The position numbers were made by a program, and so were the translations under genes. From assembly GCA_024636775.1 (NCBI GenBank), contig JAGXGP010000134.1, positions 1-48,448 of the forward strand: a stretch of DNA of 48,448 nucleotides. Reading direction: 5' to 3'. The notes beneath the pieces are model-generated. The model was given only the letters and a program-made list of their open reading frames with translations, did not search any database and had not been told where the DNA came from. The stretch is from Hydrogenophilales bacterium. Lineage in GTDB: Bacteria > Pseudomonadota > Gammaproteobacteria > Burkholderiales > Thiobacillaceae. This document shows positions 17,862 through 28,841 of this stretch, piece by piece (position 1 is the first letter of the stretch; the number at the start of each line of letters is the position of its first letter).

Positions 17862-18597
17862 ATTTCAGCGCTTCCAGCTCGACTTCACCGCGCATATCCG
17901 CGATCCAAAAGCGCACCCGCGTCCGGTCGGGGTGGAAGCGCGGCGCATGAAAATCTACAACGAGCTGCTCTACAACAACGTGGAAGGTTTTTTGCTGGCA
18001 TGTTTTCCGGTGCTACGAAAAGTACTGGGGGTGCGCAGATGGGCCAAGCTGGCGCGCGCATTTTTCAGCACGCACCGCAGTCACACACCCTACTTCCGGC
18101 AAATTCCAGACGAGTTCATACAGTTTCTGCAAAACGAATGGACGCCGCCTGACGACTACCCGCCGTATCTACTGCCTCTGGCGCATTACGAATGGATCGA
18201 GCTGGTGCTGTCGGTGTCTAACAGTAGCGCGGATTGCCCGGTGGATGCCGCCGGCGACCTGCTTAATGGTGTGCCCGTGCTGAATCCGGTATTGGCCAAT
18301 TTGCGCTATGACTGGCCGGTGCATCGGATCGCGCCGCGACGCAAAGTACAACCCGCTGAAGCCTACCTGCTGGTGTTTCGCGATACCGATGACCGGGTTG
18401 AATTCATCGAGATCAATGCATTCACCGCGCGGCTGCTGACTCTTCTTGAACCCGCCAAATTGAGCGGGCATGTCGCTTTGGAACGGGTGGCCACCGAAAG
18501 CCGGCACCCTGATCCAGCATTGATCTTGCAGGCGGGTGCCGCACTGCTGGAGGACTTGCGCGCGCGCGGCGCAATTTTAGGCAGCCGCCGGTATTAG
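17836..18597 (+). CDS. hvfC: RiPP maturation partner HvfC/BufC-like (DUF2063 N-terminal domain)
   Basis: A 253-residue protein with the N-terminal domain formerly named DUF2063 (about 8-100): FQLDFTAHIRDP, RMKIYNELLYNNVEGFLLACFPV and a C-terminal winged-helix-like domain. In related systems it forms a complex with the MNIO enzyme and helps position the precursor, like MbnC with MbnB. The ATG at 17836 overlaps the maturase by 26 bases; an earlier open frame exists but has no supporting site. Its stop overlaps the convergent PCuAC gene by 4 bases. No DoxX-type HvfX gene follows. Confidence 0.85.
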   Translation: MNPSPTLPEFQRFQLDFTAHIRDPKAHPRPVGVEARRMKIYNELLYNNVEGFLLACFPVLRKVLGVRRWAKLARAFFSTHRSHTPYFRQIPDEFIQFLQNEWTPPDDYPPYLLPLAHYEWIELVLSVSNSSADCPVDAAGDLLNGVPVLNPVLANLRYDWPVHRIAPRRKVQPAEAYLLVFRDTDDRVEFIEINAFTARLLTLLEPAKLSGHVALERVATESRHPDPALILQAGAALLEDLRARGAILGSRRY

Positions 18598-19049
18598 TGA
18601 TGATGGTGGTGTTGCATGCCACCGTCCATACCCCGGGCTTCGGCCTTTACCTCAATCGTCTGTTTTTTGCCCCCTGACTCCACCACGAGCGTCAGCGGAA
18701 TGATGTCTCCCACGGCGATGGGCTTTTTCAGGCTCATCAACATCAGATGAAATCCGCCCGGCTCCAAGGTAACGATCTGACCTTTCGGTAACGCGACGGA
18801 TTTCAACTCACGCATACGCATTACCTCACCATCCATTTTCATTTCATGCACTTCCACCCGCGGGATAACCGGGCTGGACACACTGAGCAGGCGCGCATCA
18901 ACATCTGATTGAATCTGCATGTAAGCACCGCTCACCTTCTGGCCTGGCATGGTCGTGCGCGCCCAGGCATCGGTGACATGGATGTTGGCGGCCCAACCGG
19001 ACAAACTGACCGAACCCATTAACAATGCAACAATAAACGTGGTTTTCAT
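18594..19049 (-). CDS. Periplasmic copper chaperone PCuAC with natural His tail
   Basis: A 151-residue exported protein (signal peptide to about residue 21) of the PCuAC/DUF461 family, which delivers Cu(I) to cytochrome oxidase. The full ligand pattern H-x10-M-x21-H-x-M is present, from VEVHEM to FHLMLM. The tail ends in GMDGGMQ followed by five histidines, a natural second metal site seen in some PCuAC proteins. I chose the ATG at 19049, with GGGA upstream; MGIQ would add four residues. It starts 23 bases after the copper receptor stop and is co-transcribed with it. It is convergent with the metallophore operon. Confidence 0.93.
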   Translation of the reverse strand: MKTTFIVALLMGSVSLSGWAANIHVTDAWARTTMPGQKVSGAYMQIQSDVDARLLSVSSPVIPRVEVHEMKMDGEVMRMRELKSVALPKGQIVTLEPGGFHLMLMSLKKPIAVGDIIPLTLVVESGGKKQTIEVKAEARGMDGGMQHHHHH

Positions 19050-19072
19050 CTGTATTCCCATAGAAAAAATGT

Positions 19073-21322
19073 TCAGAACGTGACGGTCATACCCGTATAG
19101 ATCGAGCGTCCCATGCCAGGAACCGCGACGCCCCATGGCACCGAGGTGCCCGACATGGTTTGCCCCTGGCCAACATACGCGCCGCCCAAGGGAAGAGTGT
19201 AAAACTTGTCGAGGATGTTCTCGATACCTATATCAAACCGGGCCTGTTTCCACGCATAACTGCTGCGCAGATTCAGCAGGCCATAGCCTGCAGTTTCCAG
19301 CTCATTACGAACCTGCGACACCTTGCGCTTGGCATCCACCAGTTGAATTTCAGCGGTGTTGGTCCAGCCACCCGTGCGCTGCACGACCGCCAGCTTCACG
19401 TTCAGCGGCATGATGTTGTAAAGATTATCGCCGGTCGTCCGGTTATCGCCACGGGTATAGCCCAACACACCCGTCGCCATGACGCTGCCAAATCCGCTGG
19501 CTTTCACCAACGGCAGGTGTCCGGAAATATCCAGCCCATAGAAGCGCGCCGACTGGTTGTCGAACTGCAGGTAAACAAAGGCATCGGTTGCCGTCTGATT
19601 CGCGGCACCACAATCGGCATTGGCCGAACTGCAGCGGGTGGCATCGATGTAGCCGTCGACGTAAGTGAAATAGGGTGTGACCTTCAGCGCCCAATGCTCG
19701 CGCGCCACATCGTGCCAGTCGAAGGTTGCACTAAAGGTGTGTGCGATCTCCGGCTCCAGATCGAGGTTGCCCTCATAGCCGTTGCCATCACCCGCCATAT
19801 TGATCATACGCATCGCCATGCCGCTGGTTGACCAGGCGTAGCGTTCATAAAGATTAGGCGAGCGGGTTTTCTGCGCATAGCCAAATTCAATGCTGCGCAT
19901 GGCATCCGGCGTGTAGCGAGCCAACACGGTCATATCCAGGTTGTGATCGGTCTTCTCGCGATCGCTGGCATTGAACGCAGCCGACTCCACCGGATATTGC
20001 GCGCTCGCGTTATAACCCTGAACCGGGCCGGCATTCATGCCGACCCGTTCTCCTCGAATGCCGAGCTGACTGAACCATTGCGAACTCCAGCGCGCGTCCC
20101 ACTCAGCAAAAAGCCCCGCCCGGTCGCGCTGGCCGTTATTGATGTTCCAGAAAACATCAGGCCACATGCCGCCACCAGACGGCTCCCACCAGTCATCCAG
20201 GCGGTAGGTTTGCAACGCTGCGCCCACGCGGAGAATATCGCGTGGATTCAATGCGATGTCAGCCGTGACCTGCGCGCCGGTATTCTTGCCTTTGGTATCC
20301 ATCGGCATGCCTGGAATGGGGTTAGGGCTGCCAGGCGGAGGAGCGCCCATCGGGGTATACCAGAATTGCTTGTCATCATGGAACTGCATCTCGTGACGCG
20401 TTTTTTCCTGATACACGCGGGCTTCAAGGGCGCCCCAGTCATATTGCCCCTTGTAGCGCAGATTGATTTGCGTGCTGTCATTCCCCGTCATGTCCATGCG
20501 TTGGTTGGGGAAGCCCTGGTAGGGAATGTCCTGCAAACTCAGCTTCAAATCGACGCGATGATTGTCGTGCTTGAGCGCGAAGCCGAGTTGATGGTTGATG
20601 GATTTGTACATGCTTGATCCGACTTCATCACCATCCAGCCAATTCGATGGCTTGTCGACCGAGGCCGGGCCGGCAGTCTTGAAATCATCAGCGGCCTTGT
20701 AGTTGTCGGATCGGGCTACAGATCCGTTATAGGAAACGCTCACCTTCTCGCTTGCTATGGTTGCCGAAAGATTACCGCCAAAGGCATTGCCGTTGGTGCG
20801 ATAAAAAGCCCCTGCCTCACCCTTGTGGAGGGTGCCCTGCCCCGCAACAGCAAACGCCGGCTCAGCAGATTTCACCAGAATGGCGCCGCCGATGCTGTCC
20901 CCCCCCACACTCACCGGCGAAAGACCGGAGAACACCTGGATGCTGTCCACGTTCGACGGGGCAATGTAGGAAAGCGCAGGGTTCATGTGGTTGCCACACG
21001 CGGATATCAGGTCCATGCCATCGACCTTGATGCGCAGACGGTCGTCTGCCAGGCCATGAATTGACGGCAGGCTGGATACGCCGCCTGCACCATACAGACC
21101 GACCCCCGGAACATCCCGCAAGAGGCTGGCCGTATCACTGGTGGCAGCCCGCAGGGGTGGCAAATTCGCCACCTCAACGCCCACCGGAGCAAGAACATCC
21201 GGCGCGCCCTCCACCACCACAGTCGCCAGGGATACCGGCTCATTTGCGCTGGCCGCCAGCGTTTGCAGACTGCTGGCAATCAGGAGCGGAAGCAGACGCG
21301 AAATAAACTTTGGCTTGTTCAT
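19073..21322 (-). CDS. TonB-dependent copper receptor, OprC type
   Basis: A 749-residue outer-membrane receptor with a signal peptide (to about residue 25), a plug domain (about 35-155) and a beta-barrel ending in aromatic TVTF. Plug hallmarks are LADDRLRIKVDGMD, SACGNHMNPALSYI and FSGLSPVSVGGDSIGGAI. OprC of Pseudomonas binds copper through a CxxxM and an HxM motif; here C109-GNH-M113 and H310-E-M312 provide both. The chosen ATG at 21322 begins the signal peptide. PCuAC follows 23 bases later. The receptor is divergent from regB with 112 bases between. Confidence 0.92.
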   Translation of the reverse strand: MNKPKFISRLLPLLIASSLQTLAASANEPVSLATVVVEGAPDVLAPVGVEVANLPPLRAATSDTASLLRDVPGVGLYGAGGVSSLPSIHGLADDRLRIKVDGMDLISACGNHMNPALSYIAPSNVDSIQVFSGLSPVSVGGDSIGGAILVKSAEPAFAVAGQGTLHKGEAGAFYRTNGNAFGGNLSATIASEKVSVSYNGSVARSDNYKAADDFKTAGPASVDKPSNWLDGDEVGSSMYKSINHQLGFALKHDNHRVDLKLSLQDIPYQGFPNQRMDMTGNDSTQINLRYKGQYDWGALEARVYQEKTRHEMQFHDDKQFWYTPMGAPPPGSPNPIPGMPMDTKGKNTGAQVTADIALNPRDILRVGAALQTYRLDDWWEPSGGGMWPDVFWNINNGQRDRAGLFAEWDARWSSQWFSQLGIRGERVGMNAGPVQGYNASAQYPVESAAFNASDREKTDHNLDMTVLARYTPDAMRSIEFGYAQKTRSPNLYERYAWSTSGMAMRMINMAGDGNGYEGNLDLEPEIAHTFSATFDWHDVAREHWALKVTPYFTYVDGYIDATRCSSANADCGAANQTATDAFVYLQFDNQSARFYGLDISGHLPLVKASGFGSVMATGVLGYTRGDNRTTGDNLYNIMPLNVKLAVVQRTGGWTNTAEIQLVDAKRKVSQVRNELETAGYGLLNLRSSYAWKQARFDIGIENILDKFYTLPLGGAYVGQGQTMSGTSVPWGVAVPGMGRSIYTGMTVTF

Positions 21323-21352
21323 GGCACTGTCGGAACAACAAGGAGACCTGAT

Positions 21353-21386
21353 TGTCACGTTTCCAACGTCCACCCGGAATGTGACA
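21353..21386. promoter_or_regulatory. Spaced dyad between copper receptor and regB
   Basis: TGTCAC (21353-21358) and GTGACA (21381-21386) are inverted copies separated by 22 bases in the divergent gap. They may be half-sites for a regulator of either gene. A TACAAT -10-like box at 21423-21428 lies just before the regB ATG, which could make regB almost leaderless. Confidence 0.35.
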
Positions 21387-21434
21387 TATCGCCGCACCGC
21401 CGGCATATCGCACTACGCGGATTACAATGCCGCC

Positions 21435-22688
21435 ATGTCGTCTGCGACCGCCTCCACACTGCTGTCCACCCTGCCTGCTCGCGCCCTGCTGGGACGCCTG
21501 CTGGCTGTACGCACGTCACTGATTGTTGGCTGGGCAGCCGGTATCGCCTGGCTTCATTGGGGGTTTCACATCCCCATGCCGTTGCTGCCGATGGGTGCAG
21601 TCCTGGTATTGATGACGCTGTTTTCACTCTCGACGGCATGGCGGCTGCGGCTGGATGCACCCGCCACGCAAATGGAGTTTCTGGCGCACCTGCTGGCCGA
21701 TCTCACCGCGTTTGCGGTGCTGGTGTTTTTCAGCGGTGGCGTCACTAACCCCTTCGTATCGCTGATGCTGGTGCCAGTCGTCATCGCGGCCATTAGCCTG
21801 CATCCGCTCTGGGTATGGCTGCTGGCCGCGGTGGCCGGCAGCCTGTACCTGTTGCTGCTGTTTTATTTCCAACCCCTGGCGGTGGCCGACCCCATCGCCG
21901 CCTACGGCATGCACCTGGGTGGTATGTGGTTCAACTTCCTCATCAGCGCCGGGCTGATCGCTTTCTTCGTCACCCGCATGCATGCTGCACTGCGCACACG
22001 CGACCAGGAACTCGCCACGCTGCGCGAGAAACAGCTGCGCGACGAACGCATTTTCGCTCTCGGCACCCAGGCCGCACTGGCCGCGCACGAACTCGCGACC
22101 CCGCTCGCCACCATCCAGACCACGGCACACGAACTCGCGCGCGAATTTGCCAATGATCCCGACATCGGCGCGGACTGCCAGCTGCTCGAAAAACAGGCAC
22201 AGGCCTGCAAGCGCATTCTCAACCAACTGGCTGCGCGCGCGCAGGATGGGGCGATTGCGTCGTTACCGCTCGATGTCTGGTTCAGCGCAATGCTTGAACG
22301 CTGGCAAATACTACGACCCGACGCGACGCTCACATCGAAGCTGCCCTCCGACTCCCATGATTTCACCCCGCCCGACGGGCTGGAGCAGGCCATTCTTAAC
22401 GTGCTGAACAATGCGGCCGACGTGTCGCCCGACGCCATCGAGTTCAGTGCCCTCCTACAAAGCGACGTCCTCCACATCGACATCGCCGACCGCGGATCGG
22501 GCTTAACCCCCGAACAAAAGGCGCAGGCCGGGCGGGTGGTTTTCAGTGGCAAGTCACACGGGTGGGGCATGGGCCTTGCGCTCACTCACGCCACGCTGGA
22601 ACGTCTTAATGGCAGCCTTACCCTGACTGAGCGCGATGGTGGCGGCACCTGTGCACGCATCACACTGCCGTGGCGTTCAACGCAATGA
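21435..22688 (+). CDS. regB: Redox sensor histidine kinase RegB/PrrB family
   Basis: A 417-residue membrane kinase. About six hydrophobic segments (residues 25-185) include FSGGVTNPFVSL, matching the GGxxNPF quinone-contact motif of RegB. The H-box is LAAHELATPLATIQ (typical RegB form). Beyond it CKRIL carries a Cys where RegB has its redox-active Cys. The ATPase domain has LNVLNNAADVSP, DRGSGL and GWGMGLALTHATLERLNG. RegB signals quinone-pool or oxygen state to RegA. ATG 21435 is chosen because the frame upstream lies across the divergent gap. The stop overlaps regA (ATGA). Confidence 0.88.
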   Translation: MSSATASTLLSTLPARALLGRLLAVRTSLIVGWAAGIAWLHWGFHIPMPLLPMGAVLVLMTLFSLSTAWRLRLDAPATQMEFLAHLLADLTAFAVLVFFSGGVTNPFVSLMLVPVVIAAISLHPLWVWLLAAVAGSLYLLLLFYFQPLAVADPIAAYGMHLGGMWFNFLISAGLIAFFVTRMHAALRTRDQELATLREKQLRDERIFALGTQAALAAHELATPLATIQTTAHELAREFANDPDIGADCQLLEKQAQACKRILNQLAARAQDGAIASLPLDVWFSAMLERWQILRPDATLTSKLPSDSHDFTPPDGLEQAILNVLNNAADVSPDAIEFSALLQSDVLHIDIADRGSGLTPEQKAQAGRVVFSGKSHGWGMGLALTHATLERLNGSLTLTERDGGGTCARITLPWRSTQ

Positions 22689-23218
22689 ACATGAAACTTT
22701 TGATCGTTGAGGACGATGCCGATTTTGCCTCGGCCCTGTCACGCGCCATGACGAAACGCGGCGCCGAAGTCGCACTCGCGCATAACGCACTCGAAGCCCG
22801 CAAGCAGGCTGATCTGTTTGCCCCCACCCATGCAGTCGTCGACCTCAAGCTGCCCGGCGAGTCGGGTCTGAAAGTCGTCGAACACCTGGCTTCCCGCACG
22901 CCCGCGCCAGCCATCATCGTACTCACCGGCTACGCCAGCATCACCACCGCTGTTGAGGCGGTGCGGCTGGGTGCGCGACATTATTTGGCCAAGCCAGCCA
23001 ACGCCGACGAAATTCTTGCCGCCCTGCTACGCGACCAGCCCGACGCCGGACTGGACGTCAGCACCGAGCCATTGACCGTTGCACGGCTGGAATGGGAACA
23101 CATTCAAAAGGTGCTGAGCGAACAGGATGGCAACATTTCCGCCACCGCCCGTGCGCTGAAGATGCATCGGCGCACCCTGCAGAGAAAGCTTGACAAAAAT
23201 CCACCCAAATCGAGCTGA
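22685..23218 (+). CDS. regA: Response regulator RegA/PrrA family
   Basis: A 177-residue two-domain regulator. The receiver domain has LIVEDDADFASAL, the phospho-acceptor in VVDLKLPGESGL, LTGYASITTAVEAVRLGA and LAKPA. The C-terminal Fis-type helix-turn-helix has GNISATARALKMHRRTLQRKL split as helix-turn-helix at about 148-168. RegA globally controls respiration, carbon and nitrogen metabolism in response to redox. Coupled to regB by ATGA. A second Met two codons in (22691) is also possible. It is convergent with uppP with 6 bases between stops. Confidence 0.9.
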   Translation: MNMKLLIVEDDADFASALSRAMTKRGAEVALAHNALEARKQADLFAPTHAVVDLKLPGESGLKVVEHLASRTPAPAIIVLTGYASITTAVEAVRLGARHYLAKPANADEILAALLRDQPDAGLDVSTEPLTVARLEWEHIQKVLSEQDGNISATARALKMHRRTLQRKLDKNPPKSS

Positions 23219-23224
23219 AGGTTT

Positions 23225-24055
23225 TTAGTGGGCCAGACCCCAGTCGACCAGTCCGAAATAGGCTGTGGCCAACACCACACCGCCAAAGATAATGCGATAC
23301 CAGGCAAACACGGTGTAGTCATGGCGGCTGACAAATTTAATCAGCGTGCGCACCGCAATCAATGCACTGATGAAGGCAGCCACACCCCCCACCACAAACA
23401 AAGGGACATCGTTCACATCAAACAGCTGCCAATTTTTATAGAAGTCATACGCCGTGGCGGCAAACATCGTGGGAATGGCCAGCAGGAATGAAAACTCCGC
23501 CGCCGCTTTGCGCGACATGCCGAGGAACAAGCCGCCAATAATGGTCGCGCCCGAGCGCGACGTGCCTGGAATCATCGCCAACGCCTGCGCAAAGCCCACC
23601 GCCAGCGCTCGGCGCCAAGTCAGATCGTCCACGGTTTCGGTGCTGACCACATGTTTGCGGCGTTCCGCCCACAGAATCAGCAAGCCACCGACTATCAGCG
23701 CTGACGCCACCACGATGGGGTTGAACAGATACGCCTTGATCTGCTTGTAAAACAGAAAACCCAACACCGCCGCCGGCAAGAAACCGGCCATCAAATTGAT
23801 CGCCAGCCGCTGCGATGCAGGTTCGGTTTGCAGCGTCACGACAACATGCCCGAGCCGCGCCCGGTATTCCCACACCACCGCAAAAATCGCCGCCAGCTGG
23901 ATGGCGATCATGAACACTTTGGCTTTTTCGCCTGTGAATCCCAGCATCTGCCCCGCCAGAATCAGGTGGCCGGTGCTGGAGATCGGAAGGAATTCGGTGA
24001 TGCCTTCAACAAGTCCGAGGATGAGGGCATACAGCAGCAAAGTGGGATCGGTCAT
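23225..24055 (-). CDS. uppP: Undecaprenyl-diphosphatase UppP
   Basis: UppP (BacA) dephosphorylates undecaprenyl diphosphate so that the lipid carrier can be reused for peptidoglycan and other envelope polymers. The 276-residue protein has about eight membrane segments and both catalytic blocks: [17 protein letters not shown] near the N-terminus and [14 protein letters not shown] near residue 165. ATG 24055 gives the family's normal N-terminus; a TTG at 24082 would add nine residues. No strong ribosome site is seen. It stands alone on the minus strand downstream of the diguanylate cyclase. Confidence 0.94.
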   Translation of the reverse strand: MTDPTLLLYALILGLVEGITEFLPISSTGHLILAGQMLGFTGEKAKVFMIAIQLAAIFAVVWEYRARLGHVVVTLQTEPASQRLAINLMAGFLPAAVLGFLFYKQIKAYLFNPIVVASALIVGGLLILWAERRKHVVSTETVDDLTWRRALAVGFAQALAMIPGTSRSGATIIGGLFLGMSRKAAAEFSFLLAIPTMFAATAYDFYKNWQLFDVNDVPLFVVGGVAAFISALIAVRTLIKFVSRHDYTVFAWYRIIFGGVVLATAYFGLVDWGLAH

Positions 24056-24155
24056 AAGGATCAAGATGCCAGGCGTAAACAAAGGCGCGTCAGGTGGACG
24101 CGCCCGCGGATTATACGACGGACGGATTACGCCTTATTGATTCCTGCAAAGGCTG

Positions 24156-25883
24156 TCAGGAAAGTAACGGCCGTCCAATCAGGTTACCGGTCACCCGATT
24201 TCTGCCCTGTTGCTTGGATTGATAGAGGCATGCATCGGCGGCGGCGATCAGCGCGTCCAGCGTCAGGTGATGCGCCTCTTTTTGGGCAACACCAAAACTT
24301 GCCGTAACAGCCGTCTCGCCTGACGCGTGCTGAATGCGCATCGCCGCTATCGAACTGCGCAGTCTTTCCGCCAGCGCTGCCGCTTCCTGCAGACTGGTTT
24401 CAGGCAGAAACACAATGAATTCCTCGCCGCCCCAGCGGGCCAGCACATCACCTTGCCGAATGGACTGCTGGAGGATGTTGGCCATGGCTTTCAGCACGTT
24501 GTCTCCGTATGCATGACCCTGGCTGTCGTTGACCCGCTTGAAAAAATCGATGTCGAGCAGCATGACCACCGTGTTGTTCCCATGTCGAATCGCCTGACTC
24601 CAGAGCGGGCTGGTTTTATCGTAAAAGGCGCGCCGGTTGTTAAGGCCCGTCAACGGGTCGAGTTGTGCCAGCCGTTCGGCCTGAATCCGCTCTACCTGGC
24701 CGGCACGAAGCTGGGATGCCAGCGCAAGGGCGAGCAGCGTGGCGTCGAGCAACATGCCGATTTCAACGGCCCGAAAGGTCCAACTGTTATTCGGAATAAA
24801 ACCCCAAACAGCCAGATTCGTCACCAGGGCGCCGACCATGGCGGAGACCGCCGCGATGAGAAAATACCGTGCCGGTTTCTGGCCCGCGTAAACCGATATC
24901 GCCCCCAGAAACAGCATGACCCCGGAAAACAGGAACACGTAGGTGAAGGCGACGAGCAGCGCATATTTCTGGCTGCCCATCAGCATGGCCGCGACCAGCA
25001 GGGCGACGAACGAGAGACTGAAGCCGATCACTCCCTTGTGTATCCGCGGGAAGTGGGTCCGCAATTCAAGAAACTGCGCGGCGAACAGCAAGCCGCTCAC
25101 GCCATATAGCACCATCAGGACAGGGTTGGACCATTGCTGCCAGTTCACGGAATCTGGCCAGACCCATGCAAAACCATGACCGGTATAGGCCATGTTGGCG
25201 GCCACAAACATCGCCAGGTATATGGCGTAGAGCAGGTATCGAGTGCTCCGCAAGCTGGCATACAAAATCGCGTTGTAGGCCATCAAGGCGATCAGAAATC
25301 CGTACACGACCCCATAACTGAGCACCTGTTTGGTTTTTCTGATGCCGGATTTTTGCGGGCTCAGCAGATAGAGCGGGATGACCATCGGGTCTGGTGTTTC
25401 GACCCGAATAAATACATCGCTTACGCCGGTTCTGAATGCGTAGTCGAAATTGAAAAAGCGACCCGCAACCGGGCGCTGTGCGAATGCCTGGGTATCGCCC
25501 GCACGAATCGTCGCATCGGTCATGCCCTGATGCTGGAAATGGACGTCAATGTGGTTGAGCCAGGCGGTTTCAATCACCAGCCGCCTGTTCACAGGGATCG
25601 CAGTCGGATTGACCACCGCGAAATGGATCCACACGGGGTTTGCGCCTATGCCAAAACTCAGGACCGGGGCTTTCCCCTGGGTGAATTTCCCTGCCCGGTA
25701 AGCCGCCATCGCGTCAGGCAGGGCGAGAGGGCCTGCCTGCTCCTGCAGATACTCAGCCGACTGGCCAATAGCGGAAGGGTGGTCGACAACGGCTGGGAGG
25801 GGAGCAGCGGAGGCCAGCGTGCTGCATAAAACGAACAGCGCGCTGGTGAATCTGAATACAAGCCAGACAATGTTCTGCTTCAA
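24156..25883 (-). CDS. Diguanylate cyclase with 7TMR-DISM sensor
   Basis: A 575-residue protein that should make cyclic di-GMP in response to a periplasmic ligand. It has a signal segment (about 1-27), an extracellular 7TMR-DISM beta-sandwich (about 40-175, with NPVWIHFAVVNPT), a seven-helix membrane domain (about 185-385) and a short coiled linker. The GGEEF domain (about 405-565) has DPLTGLNNRRAF, LLDIDFFKRVND and an intact RWGGEEF. RQGD five residues before GGEEF is the inhibitory I-site, so product inhibition is likely. With RpfG in the same window there is both a maker and a breaker of cyclic di-GMP, but they are not in one operon. Confidence 0.9.
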   Translation of the reverse strand: MKQNIVWLVFRFTSALFVLCSTLASAAPLPAVVDHPSAIGQSAEYLQEQAGPLALPDAMAAYRAGKFTQGKAPVLSFGIGANPVWIHFAVVNPTAIPVNRRLVIETAWLNHIDVHFQHQGMTDATIRAGDTQAFAQRPVAGRFFNFDYAFRTGVSDVFIRVETPDPMVIPLYLLSPQKSGIRKTKQVLSYGVVYGFLIALMAYNAILYASLRSTRYLLYAIYLAMFVAANMAYTGHGFAWVWPDSVNWQQWSNPVLMVLYGVSGLLFAAQFLELRTHFPRIHKGVIGFSLSFVALLVAAMLMGSQKYALLVAFTYVFLFSGVMLFLGAISVYAGQKPARYFLIAAVSAMVGALVTNLAVWGFIPNNSWTFRAVEIGMLLDATLLALALASQLRAGQVERIQAERLAQLDPLTGLNNRRAFYDKTSPLWSQAIRHGNNTVVMLLDIDFFKRVNDSQGHAYGDNVLKAMANILQQSIRQGDVLARWGGEEFIVFLPETSLQEAAALAERLRSSIAAMRIQHASGETAVTASFGVAQKEAHHLTLDALIAAADACLYQSKQQGRNRVTGNLIGRPLLS

Positions 25884-25917
25884 ATTCTGCTGCCGAGATT
25901 GTCTACGTTAGACGGGG

Positions 25918-27954
<2,037 letters not shown>

Positions 27955-27967
27955 GCTGGATATAAAC

Positions 27968-27987
27968 GGAGGCCGGGGACGGCCTCC
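27968..27987 (-). repeat. thiC leader hairpin repeat, copy 1
   Basis: Minus-strand GGAGGCC-N6-GGCCTCC followed by GTTTATAT. Its 5' arm overlaps the 3' end of the TPP aptamer (GTAGGGA then GGC), so this hairpin and the aptamer's closing stem compete for the same bases. Confidence 0.7.
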
Positions 27988-28069
27988 CTACGGCGGTTTC
28001 AACCGCATCAGGTTCAAAGGGTATGTCTCACTCCATCTGGAAACCTTCCGGACGGAGACCCCTGGCAAG
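27983..28069 (-). promoter_or_regulatory. TPP riboswitch (THI element)
   Basis: On the minus strand the conserved aptamer blocks appear in order: CAGGGGT, a stem-loop (GGAAGGTTTCC region), TGAGA, ACCCTTTGAACCTGAT, then a short stem GCGGTTGAAACCGC and GTAGGGA. This is the THI-box pattern of thiamine pyrophosphate riboswitches and it sits in the thiC leader, with about 130 bases of hairpin repeats between it and the ATG. Confidence 0.95.
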
Positions 28070-28183
28070 CGGCCAAAGTTAGCCGAAATGTGAAATAATT
28101 GCAAGGCACGGCAACGTCTAACTTATTGAGTCATAACTTAATTTTTCACTGCACTTCAATTTATTCCAGACCAAGGGCACCGC

Positions 28184-28837
28184 ATGAATATCGAGCAAGC
28201 GCGCTACAACATGGTGGAACAACAGATCCGCACTTGGGATGTATTGAATCAGGATGTGCTCGATCTCCTGTTCAGACTCCACCGCGAAGACTTCGTACCC
28301 GAACTGCGTCGTGCCATGGCCTTTGTCGACATGGAAATCCCGCTTGGTCATGGGCAAGCGATGTGGACGCCCAAGCTCGAAGCACGCATCATCCAGGAGC
28401 TAGTCATTCGCCCGACCGACCGCGTGCTGGAAATTGGTACCGGTAGCGGCTATCTCACCGCGTTGCTGGCTGCCGATTCGGCCGAAGTGGTGTCCGTCGA
28501 CATCGTTCCGGAATTTACCGCTTCCGCTACGCAAACCTTGCGTGCGCATGGCATCCACAACGTATCGCTGCACACCGGCGACGCTGCCCGCGACTGGCCC
28601 GACGACGCCGGCTTCGACGTCATCGTGCTGACCGGTTCAACGCCGCTCCTGTCAGACGCATTCCGCCGTCGCCTAAAAGTGGGCGGACGAATGTTTGCAA
28701 TCGTTGGCGAAGCGCCCGTGATGCAGGCACAACTGATTACGTGTACTGCGCCGGGCGCCACCCGCAGCGTCGTTCTATTCGAAACCTGCGTTGCGCCGCT
28801 GCTGAACGCACCGCATCCTGTCGCGTTCGTATTCTGA
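28184..28837 (+). CDS. Protein-L-isoaspartate O-methyltransferase family protein
   Basis: A 217-residue class I methyltransferase of the PIMT family. VLEIGTGSGYLTALLA is SAM motif I, and MVEQQIRTWDVLNQDVLDLL and IPLGHGQAMWTPKLEARIIQ are the PIMT N-terminal blocks. In Pcm the second block is usually ISQPYIVA; here it is GHGQAMWTPKLEA, which is typical of the short Pcm-like proteins placed before tolC in betaproteobacteria. True isoaspartate repair is therefore uncertain. The rhodanese gene starts 4 bases after its stop, and tolC follows. Confidence 0.85.
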   Translation: MNIEQARYNMVEQQIRTWDVLNQDVLDLLFRLHREDFVPELRRAMAFVDMEIPLGHGQAMWTPKLEARIIQELVIRPTDRVLEIGTGSGYLTALLAADSAEVVSVDIVPEFTASATQTLRAHGIHNVSLHTGDAARDWPDDAGFDVIVLTGSTPLLSDAFRRRLKVGGRMFAIVGEAPVMQAQLITCTAPGATRSVVLFETCVAPLLNAPHPVAFVF

Positions 28838-28841
28838 AATC

